From positions 2,542,001 to 2,606,000 of the forward strand of contig JAGMVK010000006.1 of NCBI GenBank assembly GCA_020747065.1: a stretch of DNA of 64,000 bases, read 5' to 3'. The notes under the pieces were generated by a model, which worked only from the letters and a program-made list of their open reading frames with translations, was not told the origin of the DNA and did not search any database. A program made the translations under genes and the position numbers. Source of the DNA: Cadophora sp. MPI-SDFR-AT-0126 (taxonomy: Eukaryota; Ascomycota; Leotiomycetes; Helotiales; Ploettnerulaceae). Positions 12,028 to 23,747 of this stretch are shown here, in pieces (the first letter of the stretch is position 1; the number at the start of each line of letters is the position of its first letter).

Positions 12028-12439
12028 ATGGATAGATCAAAATAGCATTTGTTCTTGTACTTCACACTGCTGGAGAAGGATCCAGAATCAACAGTTCACA
12101 ATAGGGCAACGAAAGAAGCAGCATTGATCGCATGTCAGCGAAAGTCAGACATGTGGCAATAATCATGCTACATATTCACGCAGAAATAATAACGCCTGGA
12201 CATCGGCATGGCTGCCAGTAGCATGCTACACGAGACTGCATTGAGAGATACCTTTTTCTCAACAAACACATGGGTAAAGATCAGCATGCCTCGTTCCCTA
12301 CCAGTACCACGGAGCGGAGAAATGAGCCCCTCAGCCTCGACCCAACCAGTGCCACGCAAGCTGGATCAGGGCAGATCAGTCCAGAGAAACTATCACCAGG
12401 ACTACCACTGGGGCCAGCTACGACATCATCATGCAGCCT

Positions 12440-13740
12440 GAAACCAAGTCGATCAGTCAGGAGCAACTCGTACCTGAAGCCAAAGGCATACATGCGGTTT
12501 GGGTCTGTTGAAGCAAAGTGCATTGAAGTTGACAGCAGGCCCATCAGCCAGGAGCAACTTGCACCTGAAGTCAAAGGCATATATACCGGTTTGGGGTTGG
12601 TTGAAGCAAAGTGCATTGAAGTTGACAGCAAGCAATCAATACATAACTTGTTACAGCGGTTTATCTTACACAATCCGATCAGGAACAAGACTTGAACATT
12701 ACTTCATGAGCATCACGACTTCTTTTTCACATCGCAACATCCGTACCTGGGTACCGAGTCCCTGAATTACGTCGAAGTACGCAATGCCAGCTCACATGTG
12801 GGGACCCGGAATGCACGCTTTCCTTGGGCTCTTTTATCACAAACAGACTATCGGGGTCCATCGATCACATGCTTGCATTCATCTACTTGGCCTACTCGAT
12901 GATGGCTCTACTTTATGAAACTGTGCCCGCTTTGAAGATACATGGATTGAGTGCCTTGGAGATCTCGCCGGGTACCGAATGGCAGTCGAAGACGATGACA
13001 TCCGCAATCGACAGACATTGCCCATAGCGAATGTCAACCGAGGATGATGACATCCATGATCCAGAAGGGTGAATCAGGCTTGCAAAGCACTTGATTATAC
13101 CTATGACAGTCGCGAATGGCCATTGAGGATGATGATATATGCGATAGAGGAGTTTGGATCCGAGTCGCGAGACGTTGGTACTAAAAGGCTGTCGACAAGG
13201 AACCCACCACTGGTCAATTATCATCATTTTGCATCTCTTACGAGGTCGATAGTCTGGCAAACCTTTTGGAATTGCACTTAAACTACGCTTGCAAGCTTCC
13301 CAGTCCACAATGCTTCCGACAAAGCACCCACCACCGGCCGCTTGTATCATCAACTCGCGATCCTTGCGAGACCATACGAAATACAGCAGCTCTTCTACTA
13401 CGCAAACTCATGTCCGAAGGTATTTGTCCCTGCGGTCTCTGGCGACTCACCAACTACCAGACCCATTGCGCGATATTCAGAAGACCGAAGCAACGCAGCA
13501 GTTTTTCTACTACCCATAGTCCATTTCACGCAGTCAAACCACTCGCTCCGCATCAAGAACCTGTCTTGACTCTCTACGAACCCGTTTTCCATGAAGATAT
13601 CTCGAGCGGCAATAGGAAGATCATGTTTGACTGTGGTGGTGGCGAAAAGTTCTTTCACTTCGAAAATGCCATTGGGCTCCTGGACGAGCTTATGGAAGGC
13701 TTACTCGCAAATTCATGGAACAAGGACATCAAATCGCTGT
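12440..13740 (+). pseudogene. Est1/Smg7-like (telomerase-activating protein Est1 domain) relic
   Basis: Fragments of the fungal Est1-like DNA/RNA-binding-domain protein appear in order but in different frames: ISQEQLAPEVKGIYTGLG and VEAKCIEVDSKQ (12540-12640), LHEHHDFFFTSQHP (12702-12745), KYAMPAHMWGPGMHAFLG (12775-12830), MLAFIYLAYSMMALLYETVP (12869-12930), WIECLGDLAGYRMAVEDDDI (12942-13001), RMAIEDDDI (13111-13137), then TGRLYHQLAILARPYEIQQL and LFYYANSC (13335-13412), and PVLTLYEPVF near 13560. Stops and frame changes lie between the blocks, and some blocks occur twice. The original protein would be a large cytoplasmic/nuclear TPR-type protein. This copy cannot encode it. The upstream open stretch 12208-12440 may be its degraded N-terminus. 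Confidence 0.75.
12452..12634 (+). repeat. Two-copy tandem duplication (~91-93 bp) inside the Est1-like relic
   Basis: Copies begin at about 12452 and 12543, both atcag[tc]caggagcaact, and both end with gttgaagcaaagtgcattgaagttgacagca (as two shorter shared blocks). The second copy carries a 2-base insertion relative to the first, which puts the copies in different frames. Each copy encodes the SQEQL...VEAKCIEVDS segment of the Est1-like protein. Confidence 0.85.
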
Positions 13741-14854
13741 AGCTATGAGCACTTCTATGCGGTTAGCTTCAGCGAATCATGCTGGATAGAGATGTTGCAC
13801 AGCTTGAGCAAGGGGGAATCGGAGCCACCAAGGTTTCAGAATGTTTCCATTGGTCTTCCTCCGCCAATTTGGGTGGGCAGCTGTGACTTTGATTGGCAGG
13901 TCTCAAGTATTGGAGCAGCCGCGTCGGAGACTGGATGAGATTCGGCACTCAACAAGGCTTTCGGGCCACGGATGAGAAGAGGTCTGTCGAAAGAGTCAAT
14001 CTTCTTACTACAGGTGCCGAGCAGGGGCGATCCAAGATCTCAGTAGGAAAGAGGGTCTCAATGACAAATCGGTCAGCTTGTCAGTCAGACATCTTTGATA
14101 CATTTGGAAGCAGAAGGATGGCAATTTATCATTGAAGAGGATCAAATGTCACAGTATTCCTCAAAAGACATATCGTCCCTTCCCAAAAAGACACAGTTTC
14201 CCTCAGTTTGAAGGAAGCCAACGTTGTTGTTTGTAAACCACGTGACTTTGTCACCTGACTAGGCACTTTATCAGAGCTCTGGATCATTCCTTGCAGGAGA
14301 GCTGATGTAGCTATCCTTTTCTGTATCGATCCTTTTCTTTGTATCGAGCTGTCCATATTAGTCGAGAGCTCTCCCTCAGAGAGCTGTTCTCTTTTTCCCT
14401 TACGGATATTGAACATCTTGGTCACGTTTCATGTGGTTATGAGCGTATTTTGACTTTGACCAAGTACAGTTCACTTACTTCTACTTTCACAAAATTGTTA
14501 TTCCATACATCAAGCTAAACCACTGACCGAAAAGCGAGGCCTTGCGCGCTCTCCTCAACACCGCGAAACCCACATCCGCCATGTCCGCTCACTGCCGACA
14601 TCATAAACGTTCAGGTCAAGTCGCAAGATTGCACGAAAATACGGCGCTCGTGTCAAGATGTGATTAAGGACAACGTTTCTGTACCCTATCTTGGCGAGTC
14701 TGCTGTGAGCCAGGACCAAGACTGGGTGAACCCAACCAGCAAACATCATGAAAGTTCCATGCACAGGTCTTTTGGTTCAGAGTGCTTGGCAAACGTGGCC
14801 AACAGAAACTTGCTTGCCACTGTGAGCTCCAGATAAAGGCATCTCTTTATTCCA
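13741..14854. other. Intergenic, no supported gene
   Basis: Only short ORFs without family signal. It separates the Est1-like relic from the DUF1593 relic and may include further decayed sequence of either. Confidence 0.5.
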
Positions 14855-15592
14855 TTATTCGGACTTTATCACAATCTGCTTGTATCTTGTGATCGGATAT
14901 GGGCCCTTCTTAGTTCTGACCTGCAAAACCACATGCCATCCTCTGCCCTTTAATTTCGGAAGGTTGGGAACAAGATTCGTCACGGAAACTGCAGGCCCAA
15001 ACGCAACGTCTTCGAACCCAGCTGCATTCAACGACAACTTCCCATCTGTACCGGGTGGAGGCAGCAGTGGCTCGATTCGGATGTAATCCAGCTTTGCCCC
15101 ATAGTCGAATTGGTATCCAGCTTCCAGGTAGAAGGACCACTCAAATTCAAGCTGGCTGATATCACTAGGGTGATCAACATCGATGGTCTCGCTGGCATCT
15201 AGTGTGATTGAAGCACCAGGTGGTATGGTGACATGCAAAGCCTCGGGGCCTTCTGAGCCATTTACGTTGACAATAGGAGGGTGTGTTGCGGCGCTATAGT
15301 TTTGATGCAGCGTCCAATGCATACGGGCAGCGAAATCGTCCCGGAAAGCGTCTCGCCAGCGCCATACCGTGGACTGTACGCTCGTGTAGCGCAGCACAGT
15401 CTTGGTGACCACAGTATCATAAGACATGCCATACTCCCTGCTGAGATCTTTCAACCACGTTACTGGATTGTGGCGGCCTCCCCAACCTCCCCAACTGGGG
15501 TGGCCATGGTCCGGCAGGCCATTGGGAATGAGCCACATGAAGCAGGCCTAGTCGCCTTCCATGCCGTGCATGATACGCGGGTATCCCATATC
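14855..15592 (-). pseudogene. DUF1593 (nucleoside-hydrolase-like, cellulose-binding type) protein, C-terminal relic
   Basis: The open frame 15538-14855 (227 codons) matches the C-terminal half of DUF1593 proteins: WLIPNGLPDHGHPSWGGWGG, RWRDAFRDDFAARMHWTL, and the Ig-like end domain (PPGASITLDAS). Homology extends upstream of the first Met: GYPRIMHGMEGD at about 15591-15556, followed by an in-frame TAG where the family has Thr, then CFMWLI. Beyond that, an AT-rich palindromic sequence replaces the N-terminal catalytic half (the family is usually near 480-500 residues). It is a 5'-truncated pseudogene. The family is thought to act on extracellular carbohydrate or nucleoside substrates. Confidence 0.8.
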
Positions 15593-15700
15593 ATATGATA
15601 TGATATTAGCCTAGTCTATATTACATCATATATGATATTCCTAATATCAGAAAACCCAATATCATATCACAATATTAGGAATATTAATATCAACACCACT
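15593..15700. repeat. AT-rich, partly palindromic island at the DUF1593 breakpoint
   Basis: Repeated atatcatat/gatatgatatt motifs and the mirror-like pair cctaatatcag / atattaggaat occupy about 100 bp. It sits exactly where DUF1593 homology stops. It may be a remnant of a mutated mobile element or a repaired break. Confidence 0.6.
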
Positions 15701-16010
15701 GACAACACTGCCCACAAGAAGGCCGACAACGATTTCACGTACGCCGACTTATTCATTGATTTGGCACGTTGATACTGTACAGGAAGATAGTCTTCCATCC
15801 ATCAAGGAGGTTCCCTTATTGGGACGCAGACTAGAAAACGCGCAAAGATGAGTGTGGAAAATAACCGAGGGGTGGCAGTTCGCTTGAGGTGTTTACTGAA
15901 CAATTATAGTATCTAGACAACGAATTAAAAATGAATTTAACATCTTGGCATTTATTTGCCTTCAAAGACTACTGATTACAGTCCAGCTTCACCATGTATT
16001 TCCCTTCCCA

Positions 16011-17286
16011 CTACAAAGTAGCAGTAAATGCAATACCCTTGCTGACATTCGCTTTCAACTCTTCAACGGCAATCTTCAACAATCCCTTCTCGTGATCAGA
16101 AAGCGTCCCCAAAGGAAAGGCTTTCTTCGCTCCCTCAGACCCAAACTCCACTGTGACGGCAAAATAATCCACGCCCAATTCTGCTGCGATCTCTTTGCCA
16201 CCGAGAATGCCGGGTAGGTAGAGGTAGGTCTCCTCTTTAATTCCAGACTCGCCGTTTACGGCTGTGAGAATGGACTGCACGAACCTAAGGGCATGGTCAC
16301 TAGGGGTTGAAGGGAGGAAGGAAGTGGTGGAACGAACCTAAAGCCGGCGTACGCCATGCATGTTGTTGCCGATCCAGCACCAGCTTTCGCCTTGACGATT
16401 TCGTCGCCTCCGAATTGAACCCCTGTTGCACAAATTCAGTCAATAGCTATTAGCCAAATATTGGAGGTTCTCAAGATCTTACGGAAGGTGATAGCGTCCC
16501 TCTGCTCGTCGGTCAAAGTGACAGGAGGTTTCGACTGGCTCAAGAGAGGCAAAATCGTAGCACCACTATGCCCTCCCACAACCGGGATCTTGAAAGATTG
16601 GGGATCATTCCTTCCCAGCGCCTGTACAGTGAAGGCAGATGCCCTTACAACATCTAACGTGGTAACACCGAATACTTTGGCGGGATTGTAGGCACCCTTT
16701 TTCTTGAGTGTTTCGACGGCAATGGGGAGAGTGCTGTTGACGGGGTTGGTAATGATAAGGACAAATGCTGTAGGGCAGGTGTCTGCGATTGCCGAGGTGA
16801 GGTTTTGGATTACACCTGCATTTATGTTGAAGAGATCTGCGGAGAAGTGTTAGATGGTTTTGAAGGAGAAGGTGATGAGAGTGGTGCTGGGAGATTTACC
16901 ATCTCGAGTCATTCCCGGTTTGCGTGCGATTCCTATGAATTAAGACTGTCAGCTCAACATTCAAAATGGATAGCAGAGGCAAACAGTTTATGCATACCAG
17001 CGGGAATGATAACAAGACCAGCGCCTGTCAATGCTTTCTTCAAGCCCTCGTTCTCCGCTAGGTATCCCGTGACATTGGCCGGTGTATCGATATGGTTCAG
17101 ATCAATGGCAACGCCAACAGCATGGACAATATCATATAGTGATAGTTCAGAGACGAGAGGGGACTAGTGTTTGCTTCTTAGCCTCTTTCAAAGTTCCGAT
17201 ATGATACATGAACATACTGTTTTCAACAGGAGACTTAGAGGTTGACCAATCTGGCCTGCTGCACCGAGGACTGCGACTTTAGTCAT
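16011..17286 (-). CDS. mdh: Malate dehydrogenase, cytosolic-type
   Basis: A 326-residue model from six exons: 17286-17218, 17163-16998, 16932-16900, 16836-16483, 16422-16338 and 16284-16011 (981 bases). It interconverts malate and oxaloacetate with NAD. Visible features: the N-terminal nucleotide-binding loop [19 protein letters not shown]; the substrate-arginine loop [17 protein letters not shown]; the strand IITNPVNS; the active-site His block [16 protein letters not shown]; and the C-terminal [17 protein letters not shown]. The protein starts directly with the Rossmann strand and has no targeting presequence, so it is likely cytosolic. The introns are 53-65 bp and all are in phase. The loop reads IARKPGM rather than the common PRKPGM, a mild divergence. 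It is flanked by a relic and a transporter; no functional cluster is obvious. Confidence 0.93.
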
Positions 17287-18586
17287 GATGAAAAAAAAGT
17301 CGGTGTTGTTGTGAAAGTTGATGTGTTACGATTGTACTCTTCCGCTGTATGTGATTAGGTTCCAATTCCACCGATAAAAAGACCCTGACTTTGATTTATT
17401 ATAACCTCAAATTTTTGTCTAATACTCCCTCAATTTCCTCCAGGGTTTGAGGGTAAACGTTTCCCCGAGCGCGTCAGATGTTGAGTGCCGGGTTACAGGT
17501 GAAGTTGCAGGGGATGTTCGTGTGGGGATTGTGTTCGCGGCGGGCAATAGATTCGCCGAGGATGAACATTGAAGGAAACTTTGAACTCGGCTGGATTTCG
17601 AGGATCAGATCAGGTTTGTAATTTTAGAGTTCTGACCGAGTTTTCAATCAGTCGTTTGGCTAGGACAGGAACTCGATGACTCCAGGTTTCTGCCGATTTA
17701 GTTGACTGTTGATTAGTTGTCGTTTGGGAGCCAGGTCCAGACTCTGTGGTTTGATAATCAGATTGAGAGATGTGCTGTCTACACGTCATACTTGATCAGA
17801 ATGCGATAGCGATATGGATGTTGTAAGAAGCCATGGGAGATTTTGAGCTACGAAGCAGCATCTAGAAATTGCAGTCGAAATTATTTCTCTTCCTGGTCAC
17901 GCTCTTTCTGCGGCCATTTGAGTCGCCGCTAAACGGGGTGGAAGTACTTAAGCGAGGTCAGAGGTACCTACCAAAGAAGACATAACCTATCGGAACTATC
18001 GACTTATTTACATGACTGCTGCCAGGGAGCAATGGCTAGAATATAGCTCGTATTACTGAGTGGGAGTGTTGAATTTGTGAATTTTGCAAGCCCCTGATCG
18101 AGACTGGGTATATAGTCAGCGATCCCTCCTGTATTCGAGAAAAATAAGAACTTGATGGACAACCAATCAGAGCACCAAAAACGTCAGTTTCCTCATAGCC
18201 AATTTGTAAAATAAGAGCTGATTAGATAGGGAAATGAATAAATCTAATCTGATCTAATCTATGATATTAACTGTACTTTAATATAAAGTCTAGAATTCTA
18301 GAATTTATGTAATAATAGAGTTATTTATACTCCATATCTTTGTTAGTTCTTATGGTCTCGGGTTTCTTTTGTTCTGTGGTGCCAAACCGAACTGAACTGA
18401 ACTAAACTCGAGAACAGGTTCAAGAGACCATTGCGCGAATCGCGACTTCTGACTTTCCTAGAGAAATCAAGGTGGATTCAAGTCTATGGCATGAAAGTAC
18501 CAGAAACATGAAAACATTAAATACAATGGCTAACGCCCCGTTCGCCCCTCCCAGATCGAATTCCTCATGATGTTTTATAGCCTGCT
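17287..18586. other. Intergenic, AT-rich in part, no gene
   Basis: Contains an AT-rich patch at 18230-18330 with repeated ctaatctgat/ctaatctat and the palindrome tctagaattctaga (18280s-18300). No coding region was supported. Confidence 0.55.
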
Positions 18587-20611
18587 CTAATATGCATACA
18601 CAGCTACAGTCTCGTCTTCGCTTTCCTGCTTGAGCCTCTTGTTCTGGCGCATGAGAATAAATTTCAGCACCCATGCTGCGATCGCGGTGGAGGCTGAAAA
18701 CCCAGCGGCTGTGGCGAGAGCGAGGGTGTAGTGTCCGCCGTAGGAATTAGTCCATAGGTACTGTGCTCTAAAATCAGGAAATTTCATTGCTGAAGGAAGG
18801 ATTGATTTTGGCTTACGGGTGTCCAGATAAAGCTGACGTTCGAGGTTGAGACGGTGATAGAGATTGCAACTGCTCTTTTCTCTTTAGTTTGACCGAATCT
18901 ATTGTTCGTGTTAGCGGATTTGGCTTGTTGAAGTTTGAGATATAGGGTATCGTACGTCGCTCCGACCCATCCTAGGATAATGCTATTGACGGCATACGTG
19001 CCAATTGCAAAGATAATCATGGCTACGTAACGGCCTGCAGTGTTGTTGACAGCAAATCCAACTGCGTAGGAATTAGCGATCGACTGGGAAAGGGAAGGTG
19101 GAACAACTTACCGATGAAACCGACGATCGCAATGCATTTGGCGACAGTGATGTGCCAGGTTCGCTCGTTATAGCGGCCTGAGGACCAGGACCATCCGATA
19201 CTGATCACACCCGCAATGAGGTACTTGAAGAATGTTAGCTTTGAGTATTGACCATCATCTTTGAGAAGAGAGAACGGAGAATCGGTCCTGGAACGCTTGG
19301 GCGACGGGCTTAGTATCAAGAAAAGTCTACTAACCGGTGGGCAAGTAAGTACAAGAGTAGTAGTCCTATTGAAACCCAGACCTTGGACGACAGAGGGGAA
19401 CTTTATGAAAAAAAAATTAGCAGGAACTTGTTAGGCGGGATGGTTGTCGACATACGAAGTTCTTGAATCCGTTGGCCGCCAAATGCATGTGTTGCATGAA
19501 CATGAAGATCCAGATACGGTAGTCAGAAAGGGTTTCCTTGAGACCTTTCAATGGGGTAGTCTTTCCCGACTCCTTAACCGTATCGCGCTTGATGCGTTCA
19601 TTGGCGAGGATGCGCTCGTCAGGTGTAAGCCATCGAGTTACTGCGAAGAAGTTAGGTTGTAAAAAGAGGATCTTGGGATATTGCAATACGTACCAAGGGG
19701 ATCATCAGGCAAGAACCACACTCCGACAATAGCTACAACGAATGTAACGATACCCTGGATGATGAACAACCATCTCCATCCTTCGAGACCAGCTGCTCCA
19801 TCCATTTTGAAAATCCCGATGGCAATTAGACCTGCAAAGGCTGTGGCGAGGATGTTCCCAGTGTAGAGGATCGCCATGCGAGTGGCTACTTCCCGGCGGG
19901 TGTAGAAGATGGAGAGGAGGTATAGTGCTCCGCTGTTACGTTGTTAGTGTGAATGGTGAGGAGGAGAGGCTAGTAGGCTTACGGGTAGTAAGGAGCTTCG
20001 GTAATACCAAGGAAAAATCGAGTGAGGAGGAGGCCGGTGAAGTTTTGGGAAATGCCAGTGAGGGTTGAAACAACAGCCCACGCCGCCATCTGAATCACAA
20101 TCGCCAGTCAGAAATATTTTTTGTCTTTTGTGCAGTGGAAAAGAAGACTTACAACGGTGCCCAAGTAATAACTTGGCCTGATACGCGTGATCAACATGTT
20201 TGAAGGTATTCCACCCAGGATGTAACCAACAAATAAAATTGATACGCAGGTGGAGTATTGTGCTGGGGTGAGGTTGAGATCTTCTTCAATATCGTCCAGT
20301 TTTGCAAGTGCAATGGCGTTTCTGTCAAGATAGTTGAGCCAGAACTTCGATCGTGTCAATAAGACGATCGAAAGTTTGGAAGGGATATTGTTTACCATGA
20401 GCCAAAGTGTGGGCTGCATTGCTGTCAGTAAGAGTTCGGAGATGAGATAAGTTGGTGTGCACTCACCATAATCCTCCAATCCAACTTCCTGACGAGAGCC
20501 TTCTCAATCAGATCGAGATTAATGACAGCACCAGAATAATCAAGATTAGAAGCATCGATTCTCTTCACATCTCTGTTGGCCGTCTCGTTGTGGTGTAGAG
20601 CCGTTCAGCGG
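18587..20611 (-). CDS. Dal5-type (allantoate permease/anion:cation symporter family) MFS transporter, start codon not found
   Basis: Eleven exons were built: up to 20467, then 20413-20396, 20344-20153, 20089-19983, 19932-19694, 19640-19456, 19400-19335, 19223-19112, 19061-18956, 18898-18817 and 18760-18587. All junctions are in phase. The protein shows the family hallmarks: KALVRKLDWRI before TM1, LNYLDRNAI, RFFLGITEAPYYPGALYLLS, GWRWLFIIQG, WFLPDDPL and GQTKEKRAVAISI, with about 12 membrane spans. It would import a small organic anion, possibly allantoate, nicotinate or a similar compound, at the plasma membrane. The oddity is the 5' end: the frame runs back from KRIDASNLDYSG to a TGA near 20612 without any ATG, and I found no convincing upstream exon. 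Translation could begin at the Met at 20469, just before TM1, or the gene may be 5'-truncated. Confidence 0.75.
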
Positions 20612-20757
20612 CAACAATCATATCACAAATGAACCATTCAAGAGGCTCTATTCAGCTTGGAGGAAAGGAGAATGGGGAATAATTCTGCAGGTAGATGTCA
20701 CACGCTCAATTTGGTGACCACAAGTTTGCAATTTGATTTTCAGACAATTTCCAAGTA

Positions 20758-21810
20758 GATCCCAGGCATCTTCGATCTCCCGTTAATCTCTGATCCAGAA
20801 TACCGCCAAGTGTGGAAAGAATATGCCCAAGCCTGCGCACCAGGACAGGCTATAAGGCAAATAGCCCCGGACGCCAAACCATAGTCGGTGCAGGCACGAG
20901 AAGACTTACCGAGAAGTCACTTGCACCTTCAGCGGTTGCACTCAGAATGGGCACTAGTTTACTCGAAAGAGGATTGAGCGTTCTCCTCTTCGGCACGCCA
21001 AAAAGCAATGGGCATTACGGAAATCGTCAGTTATTCAGCAATTTACAGAGGCAGCCAAACTCGCTTATGACACTGGATTCGAGGAAATTGAACTGCATGG
21101 AGCACATGGATATCTTCTTGGTAAGCATTTCCACACCACACATGATGACCTCTTCTAACTTCTCACTTCTTTAGCCCAGTTCAAAACAAACCTTCGCGAC
21201 GATGAATTTGGAGGCACAGCACACAAGCGTGTTGAGATTGTAATCCAAATCATCAAAGCCATCAGAGAAGCGACGTCCCCTAACTTTGCGATTGGCATGA
21301 AGATCAATTCAGTGGACGCAGCACAGAGCGGCGATACGAATAAGGCTTTTGTTAAGCAGGTCCAGAGAGTTGTCGACGCCGGATTCGATATCTTGGAAGT
21401 CAGTGGTGGTACATATGAAAAGGCCGATGTAAGAATTTCCATCCTCAACGTCGCAAGGAAGGGGGGAATTGACAAGTCAAAACAGATGGCTGCAACGACA
21501 AGTGAACGCACTGCGAGTCAAGGAGCCTTCTTTCTTGAGTTTTCCGCACTGATCCGCCAAAATTTCCCATCAACGATTCTCATGGTTACAGGTGGTTTCA
21601 GATCACTCAAGTTCATGATAAATGCGGTCGTTAGCAACGAACTGGATCTGATCGGACTCGGAAGACCAGCAATCTTGAATTCGTACATTCCTCGGGAACT
21701 ACTCAGTGGTGATGCAGTAATCCTGGAAAGAAATTTGACGCCCCTGAGATACGTGCACCATTTCCATTGAATTGGATCCCAATCGAAATTATTGGCATTG
21801 GCTTTTAGAA
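20758..21810 (+). pseudogene. Old yellow enzyme (NADH:flavin oxidoreductase) relic
   Basis: Family blocks are present in shifting frames: IPGIFDLPLISDPEYRQVW (about 20758-20815), SPGRQTIVGAGTR then SLAPSAVALRMGTSLLERGL (20870-20980), FTEAAKLAYDTGFEEIELHG (from 21040), an intron near 21120-21174, AQFKTNLRDDEFGGTAHKRV, GMKINSVDAAQSG, GGIDKSKQMAATTSERTASQ, and NELDLIGLGRPA. At least three small frameshifts (near 20862, 21000-21022 and 21740) break it, so no full-length product is possible. OYE enzymes are FMN ene-reductases. It is head-to-head with the Dal5-type transporter whose start is also missing. Confidence 0.82.
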
Positions 21811-23286
21811 TGCATTTCTTCCCTCTCCGTATTTCGAACTAGAATTTTCTAGCTGAGAAACCTTTTCTTCACGAAGATATGGTACCAGAACAAAATGACG
21901 GCGCTGGCAGTCTAAATACCTTTTTAATAGGATCGACAGTCGGTATCAGAGCTAGAGACATGAACTGAGTATCGTGCCAGTTCGGTTTCGTCGAGAAGAT
22001 GGTCGAGAAGAGAGCTCTGTGATTGCCAATCTTCTACACTAGTCACAACGAACACACATCTCAAGACGTTCAACTCTGGATTCTGGATTCTATACCTGGA
22101 TTCTCAAATGGTCCAAGAAAACACCCTTGCTGTCCGCAGCTCTCAAAATCTGGTTACTGGTTCTTCAAATGCACGCCATAACTCTATTCATTGGCTTTCT
22201 GCACTCGAGCAAAAACTCGATTCAGATTCCTCAATTCACAAGATCCTCGCAGAATCGCCATAGCCGACCCATACAGGGCCCCCAACCCTCCCGAGACCCC
22301 GCATAAATGCCCTCAAAGGATTGCCTGACTTTCAGCAGGATTACTAATCCCTCGTTAGCTCGGAGTCATGAGAGGAGTGTGCGAAAGAAGAGTGTGGTTA
22401 CTTGTGGCTTGTCACCGAACGGCAAGAAAGCGTCAGGAGATCCTTGTCCTTGACTTTCTTGGCCTCACTTGGATTCCCAAATTCTAGTATCTTGGATAAC
22501 TGGAATTTAAGAAAGCTGGTACTGCTCGGTTTTGCTCAAATGCTCATTGGTGACCTGCAAGCGCGAGGCAAGGTGGTTTCAGGGAAATTCTCGTTATTGG
22601 ATTGGCTTTTTGTACTAAAAATACTAGTGGGGTGGAATTGGAACACCTGATCTTTGCACCTCTAGTTCCAGAGTCCCCAAGAGACTCAAATTCAACGGTG
22701 TTCAAAATCTGATTGAGGAGCAGTCATGTGACTTGACTCACACAAGATCACGTGTAAAATGTCTATTATATAAATACAAGGGCTCCCTCGTGGGGTTCAA
22801 GTCCTTGTTCCCTGGATAATCCAATAAAAGTCAAGTCCATAGGACAAAACAACAAACCCGATGATGATCACTACCGTCATTCACGTATGCACGATTTACA
22901 TGTGTTGTAAATGATGCTGGCTGTGGATCGGATTTGCGACATGGAACGTGTTACCATCTCCGGAATGTGGCGTTTCTTACGGATTGGATCTGGGGTGGAG
23001 AGGGTCAAAGCTGCATTTTGTGTCATATGCCTGCCCCCATTGCACGGAAGGTTTATTTAGCCTTCAGCGGCAGCGAGGAAGAATTCGCCACGGCCAAAGA
23101 TATGGCACACGGCAAAATCCTTTCCGATATGATGAAGCTGTTTATTAAGGAGAACAACATTGTGAAGACTTACACGCATGGCATGGCTCAGGACTTCTCT
23201 GAAGAAAGTGTGGCCCCACATTGAGGTGGGAAACGGTTTTTGACTTTCTTTCCATACAGCGATATCTGAAATGAGTCGGCCGGGAT

Positions 23287-23325
<39 letters not shown>

Positions 23326-23747
23326 AGAACATAAAAACCTGAGTGAACGGCCAAAGTGCGTCCGAACGCATGGAAAAGTGTCAAATTGGACAAACAAGGC
23401 TTCTAATTATGAACTTAAAAGCAAACATTTGTGTCATTACCTGAACGTTGAAGATTAAGGTTGATAATTCGTTTGCGAAATACCTCGTTAGCGAACTGCC
23501 GGAATTTCAATAAGACGCTTCTTATTACAGGGAGCTTTTCCCCGCGTTTCAGCTGCATTTCTTCCACAACCATATTTGTTTCAAGGCCAATCGCTGTCGG
23601 ATTCTAGTTAAGGTTCTATGCATGACTCGGTCTGCGGTGCATGCTGAATAAGACCGAACTTTATTTTCTCGTTTCAATATGGCTTGTCAGCACATCCCAC
23701 TTTTCACGCAATGTTTTGCTCTCATCTCTTCCGTCTAAAAGTGTACG
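21811..23747. other. Intergenic; poly-C tract; no supported gene
   Basis: About 1.9 kb with no family signal. It contains a TATA-like box (tatataaat near 22765) and an open stretch at 22934-23224 (with YLAFSGSEEEFATAKDMAHG) that I do not recognise and do not call. GGATTCT-type short repeats occur near 22078-22106. Long ORFs on the minus strand at 23057-23397 exist only because of the poly-C tract. Confidence 0.5.
23288..23324. repeat. Homopolymer of 37 C residues
   Basis: An uninterrupted C run on the plus strand (G37 on the minus strand), flanked by gggatt and gagaac. Such a run can form G-quadruplex structures on the G strand. Its length in the assembly may be uncertain. Confidence 0.95.

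Noticed and set aside
22790..22825. GGTTCAAGTCC tRNA-like T-loop
   Set aside because: No acceptor stem, anticodon arm or D-loop can be folded around it.
22934..23224. 96-codon plus-strand ORF before the poly-C tract
   Set aside because: Some coding-like composition but no family, no supported splice sites and an unclear start.
23057..23397. Three overlapping minus-strand ORFs with poly-Gly
   Set aside because: They exist only because the C37 tract reads as glycine in every frame.
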